NCBI RefSeq assembly: GCF_025263265.1 | Contig: NZ_CP079869.1 | Span: 2,480,001 to 2,544,000, forward strand | Direction: 5' to 3' | DNA: 64,000 nt | Source of the DNA: Mycobacterium sp. SMC-4 | GTDB lineage: Bacteria > Actinomycetota > Actinomycetes > Mycobacteriales > Mycobacteriaceae | Shown: piece by piece, positions 33,900-41,665 of the stretch | Layout of the letters: each line of letters opens with the position of its first letter | Position numbering within the stretch: position 1 is the stretch's first letter | The notes under the pieces: generated by a model | The model's input: only the letters and a program-made list of their open reading frames with translations | The model's database searches: none | Told to the model about the DNA's origin: nothing | Translations under genes and position numbers: made by a program

Positions 33900-34841
33900 G
33901 TGAGGATTCGCGAAGACCGACTCGTCGACGATGCTTCCAAGGGTCCGATCCGATTCCGCGACCGTGTGCTGGGCTACATCGGGCTGACCAAGCCGCGGGT
34001 CATCGAACTGCTGCTGGTCACCACGATCCCGGCGATGTTGCTGGCCAACCGCGGCACCGTCGACCCGTTGCTGATCTTCAACACCCTCGTCGGTGGCCTG
34101 CTGGCCGCGGCCGGCGCCAACACGCTCAATTGCGTCGCCGACGCCGATATCGACAAGAAGATGAAGCGCACCGAGGGTAGGGCACTGGCCCGCGCGACCG
34201 TGCCACGTAGCCATGCACTGATCTTCGGGTTGACGTTGTCGGTCGCGTCGTTCTTCTGGTTGTGGTGGACGACCAACTTGCTGTCGGCCCATCTCGCGGG
34301 CGCCACCATCGCGTTCTACGTGCTGATCTACACGTTGGTGTTGAAGCGTCGCACATCGCAGAACGTGGTCTGGGGCGGTGCAGCCGGCTGCATGCCGGTG
34401 ATGATCGGATGGTCCGCGGTCACCGGGACCATCGAGTGGCCCGCGCTGGTGATGTTCGCGATCATCTTCTTCTGGACACCGCCGCATACCTGGGCGCTGG
34501 CCATGAAGTACAAGGAGGACTACCAGGCCGCCGGGGTCCCCATGCTGCCCGTGGTGGCCACCGAGGAGCAGGTCACCAAGCAGATCCTGATCTACACCTG
34601 GCTGACGGTCGCCGCCACGCTGGCGCTGGCGCTGTCCACCGGCTGGTTGTACGCATCCGTGGCGATCCTGGCCGGCACCTGGTTCCTGGTGATGGCCCAT
34701 CAGCTGCACGCCGGCGTGCGGCGCGGTCAGCCGGTCAAGCCGCTGCGCCTTTTCCTGCAGTCCAACAATTACCTGGCCGTGGTGTTTTGCGCCTTGGCCG
34801 TCGACTCTGCGCTGGCCCTGCCCACCTTGCTGACCGTCTGA
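33900..34841 (+). CDS. ctaB: Protohaem IX farnesyltransferase (haem O synthase)
   Basis: 313 residues with about nine transmembrane helices. UbiA-family prenyl-binding motifs: [20 protein letters not shown] in loop 2–3 and [17 protein letters not shown] in loop 6–7. It farnesylates haem B to haem O for aa3-type cytochrome oxidase; ctaA, which completes haem A, lies 3 kb downstream on the other strand. CGCCGAGGAG precedes the GTG. A soluble DUF1254-type gene follows by 2 nt. Confidence 0.95.
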   Translation: MRIREDRLVDDASKGPIRFRDRVLGYIGLTKPRVIELLLVTTIPAMLLANRGTVDPLLIFNTLVGGLLAAAGANTLNCVADADIDKKMKRTEGRALARATVPRSHALIFGLTLSVASFFWLWWTTNLLSAHLAGATIAFYVLIYTLVLKRRTSQNVVWGGAAGCMPVMIGWSAVTGTIEWPALVMFAIIFFWTPPHTWALAMKYKEDYQAAGVPMLPVVATEEQVTKQILIYTWLTVAATLALALSTGWLYASVAILAGTWFLVMAHQLHAGVRRGQPVKPLRLFLQSNNYLAVVFCALAVDSALALPTLLTV

Positions 34842-34843
34842 AC

Positions 34844-35791
34844 GTGACCGAGCACGTCAGTCCGGACAATTTCGTCCGAGCCGAGACCGACCTCTACTTC
34901 GGCAACGTGGTGCGCGACGGTGGCCTGGGCTGTTTCGCCCACCACCGGGACTTCGGTTCGCTGGACAATCAGCTCGTGGTACGCCAGAACCGGGACACGC
35001 TGTACTCGGTGGCGGTCTTCGATCTCGACGCCGGGCCGGTCACGGTCACGTTGCCCGACACCGCCGGCCGGTTCATGGCGCTGCAGGTCATCACGCAGGA
35101 CCACTTCGTCCCCGAGGTGATCTACTCCGCGGGCCGTCACACCTTCAGTCGTGCCGGTATCGGGACCCGGTATGTGATGCTCGTGCTGCGCACCCTCGTC
35201 GACCCCAACGACCCGGCCGACCTGGCCACGGTGCACGCGTTGCAGGACGCTGTCACGGCCGAGCAGGCCGGGCCCGGACGCTTCGAGGTACCCGACTGGG
35301 ACCCCGTCAGCCAGCAGAGCGTCCGAGACGCGCTGATCGCGTTGTTCGCCACTCTGCCCGACAGCCGCGGCATGTTCGGTGCCGACGGTGTGGTCGATCC
35401 GGTGCGGCGGCTGATCGGCGCCGCCGCCGCGTGGGGCGGAAACCCCGAGCGCGAGGCGCTTTATCTGACCGTCAACCCGGCCGACAACGACGGTACGAGA
35501 GTGCACCGGATGACGGTGCGCGACGTTCCTGTCGACGCGTTCTGGTCGGTCACCGTGTACAACGCGGATGGATACTTCACGCCGAACCCGGCCGACGCGT
35601 ATTCCGTCAACAGCGTCACCGGCGTCACCGACGCCAACGGTGCGGTGACCATCCAGTTCGGCGGTTGTGACGGGTCGGTCGCGAACTGCCTTCCGGTGAC
35701 GGCGGGCTGGAACTACCTGGTGCGGCTGTACCGTCCGCGGCCCGAACTGCTCGACGGGTCCTGGACATTCCCGTTCGCCGAGCCGGTCTAG
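34844..35791 (+). CDS. DUF1254/DUF1214 domain protein
   Basis: 315 residues from a GTG 2 nt after the ctaB stop. The N-terminal half (ETDLYFGNVVRD...NQLVVRQNRDTLYSVAVFDLDAGPVTVTLPD...MALQVITQDHFV) is DUF1254-like. The C-terminal half contains the DUF1214 signature VPVDAFWSVTVYNADGYF. No signal peptide is seen. Molecular function is unknown in the family. Its coupling to ctaB is unusual. The stop overlaps qor on the other strand by 4 bp. The longer upstream frame is a shadow of ctaB and is rejected. Confidence 0.82.
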   Translation: MTEHVSPDNFVRAETDLYFGNVVRDGGLGCFAHHRDFGSLDNQLVVRQNRDTLYSVAVFDLDAGPVTVTLPDTAGRFMALQVITQDHFVPEVIYSAGRHTFSRAGIGTRYVMLVLRTLVDPNDPADLATVHALQDAVTAEQAGPGRFEVPDWDPVSQQSVRDALIALFATLPDSRGMFGADGVVDPVRRLIGAAAAWGGNPEREALYLTVNPADNDGTRVHRMTVRDVPVDAFWSVTVYNADGYFTPNPADAYSVNSVTGVTDANGAVTIQFGGCDGSVANCLPVTAGWNYLVRLYRPRPELLDGSWTFPFAEPV

Positions 35792-36762
35792 GGGACCAGC
35801 ACCACCGAGCCGACGGTCTTGCGGCCCTGCAGGTCGCGGTGTGCCTGCTCGGCCTCGCGCAGCCGATACCGGCGGCTGACCGTCACGCTGAGCGTGCCGT
35901 CCGCCACGGCATCGAGAAATTCTCCTGCGCGCCAAGAGAACTCATCCGGCGTGAGGGTGTAGTGGGCGAGATTGGGCCGGGTCAGGTACACCGAGCCCGC
36001 GGCGTTGAGCCGCTGCGGGTCCACCGGCGGAACCGGGCCGCTGGCGGCACCGAACAGCGCCAGCGTGCCGCGCACGGCGAGGCTGGCCAGACTGGCCTCG
36101 AAGGTCGACGCACCCACGCCGTCGTACACCGCGGCCACCCCCTTACCGCCGGTCAGGTCCCGGACCCGGGACCCGAACTCCTCGGGATCGCTGGGATAGT
36201 CGAGCACCTCGATCGCCCCGGCCTGCCGGGACAGGTCGGCCTTGTCGGGGGTGGACACCGTGGTGATCACCTTGGCCGCCAGGCTGGTGGCCCATTGGGT
36301 CAAGATCAGTCCGACGCCACCCGCGCCGGCGTGGACGAGTACCGAATCGCGTAGTTGCACCGGGTAGGTCGATCTGATCAGGTAGTGCGCGGTCATCCCT
36401 TTCAGCAGCGCGGAGGCCACCACCTCGGGCGCCAGGCCGTCCGGCACATAGGCCACGAAGTCTGCTGGAGCCAAGCAGTATTCGGCGTATGCTCCGAGCG
36501 CTCTATCGGTGACAACCCGGTCGCCGACGGTGAGCGCCGCGACGTCGGGGCCGACGGCCTCGATGGTGCCACACAGCTCGCTGCCGACCACGAAAGGCAG
36601 CTCGCGGGGGTACAGCCCTGAGCGGAAGTAGGTGTCGATGAAGTTGACGCCGATCGCCTCGGCCTTGATCAGCACCTGACCTGGCCCCGGAGATGGCCGC
36701 GGTTTCTCAACGTAGTTGAGGACTTCGGGTCCGCCGGTCTGGGCGACTTCGATTGCGTACAT
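35788..36762 (-). CDS. qor: Quinone oxidoreductase (zeta-crystallin-like MDR)
   Basis: 324 residues from ATG 36762 (327 from ATG 36771). Medium-chain reductase of the QOR type: MYAIEVAQTGGPEVLNYVE, GVNFIDTYFRSGLYP, the NADPH-binding VLVHAGAGGVGLILTQWA, and the C-terminal LREAEQAHRDLQGRKTVGSVVLVP. No structural zinc cysteines, as in QORs. AAGGA lies upstream of both ATGs; 36762 gives the family N terminus. It is divergent from the ATP-grasp gene. Confidence 0.93.
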   Translation of the reverse strand: MYAIEVAQTGGPEVLNYVEKPRPSPGPGQVLIKAEAIGVNFIDTYFRSGLYPRELPFVVGSELCGTIEAVGPDVAALTVGDRVVTDRALGAYAEYCLAPADFVAYVPDGLAPEVVASALLKGMTAHYLIRSTYPVQLRDSVLVHAGAGGVGLILTQWATSLAAKVITTVSTPDKADLSRQAGAIEVLDYPSDPEEFGSRVRDLTGGKGVAAVYDGVGASTFEASLASLAVRGTLALFGAASGPVPPVDPQRLNAAGSVYLTRPNLAHYTLTPDEFSWRAGEFLDAVADGTLSVTVSRRYRLREAEQAHRDLQGRKTVGSVVLVP

Positions 36763-36794
36763 GGACACCATCCTTGTCTGGCCGCCGAGAGGTC

Positions 36795-36800
36795 TAGCAT
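36795..36800 (+). promoter_or_regulatory. Putative -10 of the ATP-grasp gene (leaderless)
   Basis: TAGCAT ends 6 nt before the GTG at 36807. No ribosome binding site is present between. Confidence 0.45.
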
Positions 36801-36806
36801 TCGGCC

Positions 36807-37754
36807 GTGCACCTGGCCCGCCCTGATCTCTATCACCCCCGCATCGTGCTGGCGGGGTGTGCGGCGCTGCCCGAAGGTGACGGTGATGACGAGGGCCTGG
36901 TCCACGCCTTGCGCGGACGTGGTCTGCATGCCCGCTGGATGCCCTGGGATGACCCGGCCACTGTGGACGCCGACCTGGTCATCTTGCGCGCCACATGGGA
37001 CTACGTGGAACGCCTGTCCGAGTTCCGGCGCTGGAGCACCCGGGTGAAGAGGTTGCTCAACCCGGCGACGGTGGTCGCCTGGAATACCGACAAGCGTTAT
37101 CTGGACGACCTCGCCGCCGCCGGGATACCGACGGTGCCGAGCGCGTTCTATCCACCGGGGCACGCGGTGGTCATCGCCGACCTCCCCGACGGCGAGGTCG
37201 TGGTCAAGCCCGCGGTGGGAGCCGGGTCGAGGGGGGCGCTGCGATTCGACGATGCAAAGCAGGCGCTCGCCCATGCCGAGGGTCTGCAGCGCGCCGGGCA
37301 CACCGCACTGGTGCAGCCTTATGATCCGCGGGTCGTCGACGGAGAGACCGCGCTGGTGTTCCTCCGCGGTGAGCAGTCCCACGCTTTCACCAAAGGCCCG
37401 ATGCTCTCGGCGCACGGCCACCCTCCCGACCTCGACCGCTCGGGCACCTTCGCCAGGGAGTCGCTAGCCGTCGCCGATCCCGACCTGGCGGTGTGGGATC
37501 TTGGGCATGCGGCGCTCGCCGCTACCGCTGCACTGCTGAAACTCCATGTCGCCGACCTGCTCTACGCGCGTGTGGACATATTGGGCACCGGCGCGAGCGC
37601 GGTGCTGCTCGAGCTGGAACTGGTCGAGCCGTCGTTGGGCTGGCGTCAGCTCGACGAGACCACCAGAGCTGCTCAGCAGCGGCAGTTCGCGCTCGCGGTG
37701 GAATCAGCTCTGCACGACTTCGGACTGGGTCCGTTCTCGCATCGACGCCCATAG
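36807..37754 (+). CDS. ATP-grasp-like protein (Rv1455 position)
   Basis: 315 residues. The pattern VLAGCAALPEGDGDDEGLVHALRGRG...MPWDDPATVDADLVILRATWDYVERL...NPATVVAWNTDKRYLDDLAAAGIPTVPSAF...EVVVKPAVGAGSRGALRF matches ATP-grasp proteins with a glutathione-synthetase/RimK-like nucleotide fold; LLELELVEPSLGWRQLD supplies metal-binding acids. The substrate is unknown. Convergent with ctaA and overlapping it by 51 bp. Confidence 0.78.
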   Translation: MHLARPDLYHPRIVLAGCAALPEGDGDDEGLVHALRGRGLHARWMPWDDPATVDADLVILRATWDYVERLSEFRRWSTRVKRLLNPATVVAWNTDKRYLDDLAAAGIPTVPSAFYPPGHAVVIADLPDGEVVVKPAVGAGSRGALRFDDAKQALAHAEGLQRAGHTALVQPYDPRVVDGETALVFLRGEQSHAFTKGPMLSAHGHPPDLDRSGTFARESLAVADPDLAVWDLGHAALAATAALLKLHVADLLYARVDILGTGASAVLLELELVEPSLGWRQLDETTRAAQQRQFALAVESALHDFGLGPFSHRRP

Positions 37755-38660
37755 CGCTGCAGTGGCCGCGGTGCAGATGGCCGCACCGGCGACGTGGATG
37801 GCCACCAGCGCCGCGGGCACGCCGGTGAAGAACTGCACCGCACCAAGAGCCCCCTGGGCGGCTACCAGAACCACGAGCACGGCGAGGCGTTTGCGCACCG
37901 CCGCCGGTGCCCGGACGGCGAGCAGGCCGAAGCCGAGACCCACCAACAGCGCCAGGTACGCCACCAGCAAGGACGAGTGCATGTGGACCAGCGTGGTGAT
38001 CTCGATCTGCAAGCGCGGCACCGGCCGCTCGATGCTCTTGTCGCCGGCGTGGGGTCCCGCGCCGGTCACCATCGTGCCGGTGACCAGCACCGCGGCCAGC
38101 GCTACCGCACTGAGGACGGTCAACTGGCGCAGCGGCTTCGGAGCCTGTGGCCGCACCACCCCGTCATCGGGCTGGCCGACCTTGACGAACAGCAGCACCG
38201 CGACCCACACCATGGCCATCGAGGCCAGCAGATGGACGGCCACCGTCCACCACAACAGCCCGGTCAGCACGGTGATGCCGCCGATCACCGCCTGCACCAC
38301 CGTCGAGGCGGGCATCAGCCACGCGTAGATCAGCACTTCGCGACGCCGGCGGGCACGGGTGACGACGATCACTGCGATCGCAGCGGTCGCCACGACCAGG
38401 AAGGTCAATAGTCGGTTGCCGAACTCGACAGCCTGGTGCAGGCCGGCGACCTCGGGGTGGGGGACCGGGGTGAAGCTGCCCGGGAAGCACTGCGGCCAGG
38501 TCGGGCATCCCAGCCCGGAGGCGGTGACGCGCACGATCGACCCGGTGACGGCAATACCGCCCTGGGTGAAGATCACCGCGGCGGCGACGATGCGCTGTAC
38601 CCGCAGGCTCGGCTCGGGAAGCACGTCGACGAGCCGCAGAAAGAAACGTCCGACGGACAC
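37704..38660 (-). CDS. ctaA: Haem A synthase
   Basis: 318 residues with eight predicted helices. TASGLGCPTWPQCFPGSFTPVPHP, with two cysteines in the first extracytoplasmic loop, LHQAVEFGNRLLTFLVV (haem-ligand His), and VHMHSSLLVAYLALL mark CtaA. It oxidises haem O to haem A for cytochrome aa3, downstream of CtaB. The GTG at 38660 has TACCAT 7 nt upstream. The 3' end overlaps the ATP-grasp gene by 51 bp. Confidence 0.94.
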   Translation of the reverse strand: MSVGRFFLRLVDVLPEPSLRVQRIVAAAVIFTQGGIAVTGSIVRVTASGLGCPTWPQCFPGSFTPVPHPEVAGLHQAVEFGNRLLTFLVVATAAIAVIVVTRARRRREVLIYAWLMPASTVVQAVIGGITVLTGLLWWTVAVHLLASMAMVWVAVLLFVKVGQPDDGVVRPQAPKPLRQLTVLSAVALAAVLVTGTMVTGAGPHAGDKSIERPVPRLQIEITTLVHMHSSLLVAYLALLVGLGFGLLAVRAPAAVRKRLAVLVVLVAAQGALGAVQFFTGVPAALVAIHVAGAAICTAATAALWASMRERTQSEVVQS

Positions 38661-38667
38661 GCTGTCG

Positions 38668-38673
38668 ATGGTA
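38668..38673 (-). promoter_or_regulatory. Putative -10 of ctaA (leaderless)
   Basis: On the minus strand TACCAT is followed by 7 nt and the ctaA GTG at 38660. No ribosome binding site lies between. Confidence 0.45.
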
Positions 38674-38681
38674 GAGGTCAG

Positions 38682-39260
38682 CTAACTACGTGACGTAGTA
38701 GGGGCGACCGCAGGCAGCAGAACCTCGTCGACGAGCGTGACGATGAGGTCGTCGTCGATGGGATCCCCGCTGATCACCAGGCGGTGCCACAGCACACTCT
38801 GGCCGAGCTCGCGTACCAGTTCGACGGGGGCGTCCGGGCGCACTTCGCCACGGCGCACGGCCCGCGCGAGCAGCTCGTCCATCTCGGTTTTGCGCCGACC
38901 GAGCACATCGTGGCGGAACACCGTGGCCAGTTCGTCGTCACCGATTACGGCCGCGACAACCGACCGCATCAATGTCGCGGTGTCACCGGCGAACAGTGCG
39001 GCCCAGCTGCGTAACACCGCGAGCATGTCCCCGCGGAAGCTGCCAGTGTCCTCGGTGGAAATCGACGTGGCAGCGATGCCGATCAAGGTGTCGCGCAGCA
39101 GCGCCCGGCGATCGGCCCAGCGGCGGTACAGCACCGGCTTGCTCGTCTGCGCGGCGACGGCCACTGCCTCCATCGTCACCGCACCCGGACCGCCCTCGGC
39201 CAGCAGTGTGAGCACCGCCGACCGGATCGCCGCATCCAGTTCGGCTCCACGCCGTCGCAT
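38682..39260 (-). CDS. TetR family transcriptional regulator
   Basis: 192 residues. N-terminal helix-turn-helix: ELDAAIRSAVLTLLAEGGPGAVTMEAVAVAAQTSKPVLYRRWADRRALL. The C-terminal ligand domain (about 80–190) resembles TetR_C_11-type regulators. It diverges from the DAPG-hydrolase-like gene with 102 nt between, holding two copies of a 7-6-7 inverted repeat, so it probably represses both. Not part of the M. tuberculosis order here as I recall, so accessory. Confidence 0.88.
   Translation of the reverse strand: MRRRGAELDAAIRSAVLTLLAEGGPGAVTMEAVAVAAQTSKPVLYRRWADRRALLRDTLIGIAATSISTEDTGSFRGDMLAVLRSWAALFAGDTATLMRSVVAAVIGDDELATVFRHDVLGRRKTEMDELLARAVRRGEVRPDAPVELVRELGQSVLWHRLVISGDPIDDDLIVTLVDEVLLPAVAPTTSRS
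38685..38699. promoter_or_regulatory. 15-bp palindrome upstream of ctaA, inside the tetR 3' end
   Basis: ACTACGTGACGTAGT has perfect 7-bp arms around one base. It covers the region expected for the ctaA -35 and the last codons of the TetR gene. A regulator binding site for ctaA is a plausible reading. Confidence 0.4.
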
Positions 39261-39286
39261 CGCACCACTTCGCTTTCGCTGTTGTG

Positions 39287-39306
39287 AAGATACTCTTGCG
39301 TATCTT
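39287..39306. promoter_or_regulatory. TetR operator 1 (perfect inverted repeat)
   Basis: AAGATACTCTTGCGTATCTT: arms AAGATAC and GTATCTT, 6-nt spacer. It contains TATCTT on each strand, each usable as a -10, so binding would block both divergent promoters. Confidence 0.65.
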
Positions 39307-39330
39307 ACGGGAACAGCATAGTCTGGCTTT

Positions 39331-39350
39331 AAGAAACGAAACCGTATCTT
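39331..39350. promoter_or_regulatory. TetR operator 2 (one mismatch)
   Basis: AAGAAACGAAACCGTATCTT has the same 7-6-7 layout as operator 1 with one arm mismatch, 44 bp downstream. It sits just before the GAAGGAG ribosome binding site of the hydrolase gene. Confidence 0.55.
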
Positions 39351-39362
39351 GAAGGAGATCCG

Positions 39363-40049
39363 ATGGCGCTACCCGTTCTGTTTCCGCTGCGGCCTGTCGA
39401 CAGTGCGACGGTCTCGTACTCGGCGTGGCCCCACCACCGCCGGCGGGTCACCATCGATCATCGGCCGCTGGCACACGTGACGCCGGACCTGTTGCTCGAG
39501 TGGTTCACCCACCTCGGCCAGACCATGACCTACGGGGACCGGGTCGTCGACCGCTACCACGCATGGCACCCGGTCGACCACATCTGCTGGGAGCTGGCCC
39601 GCCCTGCGCCAACCGGCGGCGCCGCTGAAGGGGCACGCTATCGGATGGTGGAGGCATTCGGCGGCCGGCCCGAGTTCACCATCAATGAGGTGGCTCGGGT
39701 CGAGAAGCTCGACCAGACAGGTATCCGACTGGTCAAACGGATCGGCGGGGTGCCGTTCTTTCAGCTGGAGCACACCTGGTCGGCCGGCGCTGACGGTGCC
39801 CACTACGTGACCGTGATGGACCTGGGCGCGCGCTCGCCGGCGCTGGCGCCGGTGAACCGGGCGGTGTGCCGGCGCTTTCCCGACGACAAGATGCGGGCCT
39901 GGGTTCGGCACAACATCGAAGAGGTTGGCCAGTTGGAGTTCCTGTTGCCGCTGCTCGGGTCAGGTGAAGCGGAACCAGCGCAGTGCGCAGACCGCGGCCA
40001 CAGCGCCCCACGCAGTCAGTACGAGGATGGCGAACCAGTCTACCGATAG
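39363..40049 (+). CDS. DAPG hydrolase (PhlG)-like zinc hydrolase
   Basis: 228 residues. The middle and end resemble the 2,4-diacetylphloroglucinol/phloretin hydrolase family: WHPVDHICWELARP, GAHYVTVMDLG, and the C-terminal helix MRAWVRHNIEEVGQLEFLLPLL, in which His and a Glu four residues later match the zinc-ligand spacing I recall for PhlG. The family cleaves C–C bonds in acylated phenols; the substrate here is unknown. The last 30 residues are read from DNA antisense to the ABC permease 3' end (90-bp overlap) and look unlike the family. GAAGGAG precedes the ATG. Confidence 0.65.
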   Translation: MALPVLFPLRPVDSATVSYSAWPHHRRRVTIDHRPLAHVTPDLLLEWFTHLGQTMTYGDRVVDRYHAWHPVDHICWELARPAPTGGAAEGARYRMVEAFGGRPEFTINEVARVEKLDQTGIRLVKRIGGVPFFQLEHTWSAGADGAHYVTVMDLGARSPALAPVNRAVCRRFPDDKMRAWVRHNIEEVGQLEFLLPLLGSGEAEPAQCADRGHSAPRSQYEDGEPVYR

Positions 40050-40739
40050 CGCCATGGCGGCCGACAGCGCTTCGGTCAACGCCCCTGACGGCGTCAGCCG
40101 CGCCACCCACTGCGCGCCCGTCGGGACTTCGGCGCCGTCGAGGACCAGGGCGCCGAGACCGGCGAGCACGAACCACGCCAGGTTCGCCACGGCGAGGACG
40201 ATTTCGGCGCGCAGCGTGCCCCCCAGCAGCAAGCCGAGCGCGGCGAACACCGCGGTGCCCAAGGCGATCACCACACCCCCCAGCGCCAGCCCTGCCACCG
40301 AGGGCCGCCAGCCCAGCGCGAAGCCGATGGCGCCGAACAGCACGGATTGCAGGAACACCACCGCCACCACGGCCAGTGACTTGCCGGCGATGATGCCCCA
40401 CACCGGCAGCGCGGTTGCGCCCAGGCGTTTCAACGCGCCGTAGCGGCGGTCGAAGGCCACGGCGATGGCCTGGCCGGTAAACGCCGTGGAGATCACCGCC
40501 AGCGCCATGATGGCCGGCACGAAAGTGGCCACCCGGTTCGGTCCGAACGAGCCCAGGGGCAGCAGTGTCAGGCCGACCAGCAGCGTGATCGGGATGAACA
40601 TCGTCAGCAGCAGCTGCTCGCCGTTGCGCAGCAACAGGCGCAGTTCCAGTCCAAACTGCGCGCTCAGCATCTGCGGCACCGCGGCGGGCCGCGCGTCGGG
40701 GGTGAACGTGCCGGCGGCGAACCGGTTCGGGTCGGTCAT
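39960..40739 (-). CDS. ABC-2 type transporter permease
   Basis: 259 residues with six predicted helices. N-terminal cytoplasmic segment, then LLLTMFIPITLLVGLTLLPLG and AIMALAVISTAFTGQAIAVAFDRRYGALKRLGATALPVWGIIAGK, which is the ABC-2 membrane-domain signature (FDRRYGALKRL). The ATG at 40739 forms ATGA with the ATPase stop. In M. tuberculosis the pair is Rv1458c–Rv1457c, sitting between haem/suf genes; the substrate is not established. A longer frame reaching 41747 is a shadow of the ATPase gene. Confidence 0.9.
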   Translation of the reverse strand: MTDPNRFAAGTFTPDARPAAVPQMLSAQFGLELRLLLRNGEQLLLTMFIPITLLVGLTLLPLGSFGPNRVATFVPAIMALAVISTAFTGQAIAVAFDRRYGALKRLGATALPVWGIIAGKSLAVVAVVFLQSVLFGAIGFALGWRPSVAGLALGGVVIALGTAVFAALGLLLGGTLRAEIVLAVANLAWFVLAGLGALVLDGAEVPTGAQWVARLTPSGALTEALSAAMALSVDWFAILVLTAWGAVAAVCALRWFRFT

Positions 40740-41665
40740 TTCCGTAGCTCCCGCCCCGTGAGCTCGAGGAAGACATCTTCGAGGCTGCGCTGTTCGACCC
40801 GCATGTCGGTGGCCAGCACGTCCAACCGGGCGCACCAGGCAGTGACCGTCGCGAGGACCTGGGGGTCGATGTGGCCCTCCACGAGGTACTCGCCCGGCGC
40901 TGCCTCGGAGGCGCGGTAGCCCTCCGGCAGCGCCGCCACCAGCAGAGCCAGGTCGAGCATGCGAGGTGCCCGGAAGCGCAGCTGGTTCTCCGCGCCGCTG
41001 CGGGTCAGCTCGGCGGGGGTCCCGGTCGCGACCGACCGGCCACGGTCGATGATGACGATCCGGTCGGCGAGTTCCTCGGCTTCGGCCAGCTGATGGGTGG
41101 TCAACACCACCGTGACACCATCGCGGCGCAGCGCCTCGATCAACTCCCAGACCACCAGGCGGGCGTGGGCGTCCATGCCCGCCGTCGGCTCGTCGAGAAA
41201 CACCAATTCGGGTTTCCCGACCACTGCGCAGGCCAGGGCGAGCCGCTGCTGCTGTCCGCCCGACAACCGGCGGTAGGTGGTGCGCGCAGATTCCCGCAAA
41301 CCCAGAATGTCGAGCAACCACTGCGGGTCCAGCGGGTTGGCGGCGTAGGACGCCACCAGGTTGAGCATCTCGCCGGCCCGGGCGGCCGGGTAGGCGCCAC
41401 CGCCCTGCAGCATGACGCCGGTGCGCGCCCGCACCTGAGCATTGTCGGCAACCGGGTCGAGGCCGAGAATCTGGATCGAGCCCTGGTCGGGTCGAATGAA
41501 CCCCTCGCACATCTCCACCGTGGTCGTCTTCCCGGCACCGTTGGGACCGAGCAGGGCCAGCACCTCGGCGGCTTGCACGTCGAGATCGAGCTCGCAGACC
41601 GCCGTGGTCGACCCGTACCGCTTGCTGACGTTTCGCAGCAGTACAGGCGGGGGATTCGAGCTCAC
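40736..41665 (-). CDS. ABC transporter ATP-binding protein
   Basis: 309 residues. Walker A GPNGAGKTTTVEM, Q-loop region GVMLQGGGAYP, signature LSGGQQQRLALACAVVG, Walker B LVFLDEPTAGMD, H-loop TTHQLAEAEELADR. The C-terminal extension LEDVFLELTGRELRK is that of drug/lipid exporter (DrrA-like) ATPases. It pairs with the downstream permease by ATGA. Its GTG overlaps the mptB stop, so mptB–ATPase–permease are one operon. Confidence 0.94.
   Translation of the reverse strand: MSSNPPPVLLRNVSKRYGSTTAVCELDLDVQAAEVLALLGPNGAGKTTTVEMCEGFIRPDQGSIQILGLDPVADNAQVRARTGVMLQGGGAYPAARAGEMLNLVASYAANPLDPQWLLDILGLRESARTTYRRLSGGQQQRLALACAVVGKPELVFLDEPTAGMDAHARLVVWELIEALRRDGVTVVLTTHQLAEAEELADRIVIIDRGRSVATGTPAELTRSGAENQLRFRAPRMLDLALLVAALPEGYRASEAAPGEYLVEGHIDPQVLATVTAWCARLDVLATDMRVEQRSLEDVFLELTGRELRK

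Noticed and set aside
34262..34843. N-terminal extension of the DUF1254 protein
   Set aside because: It is an out-of-frame reading of ctaB, whose membrane helices and motifs are intact.
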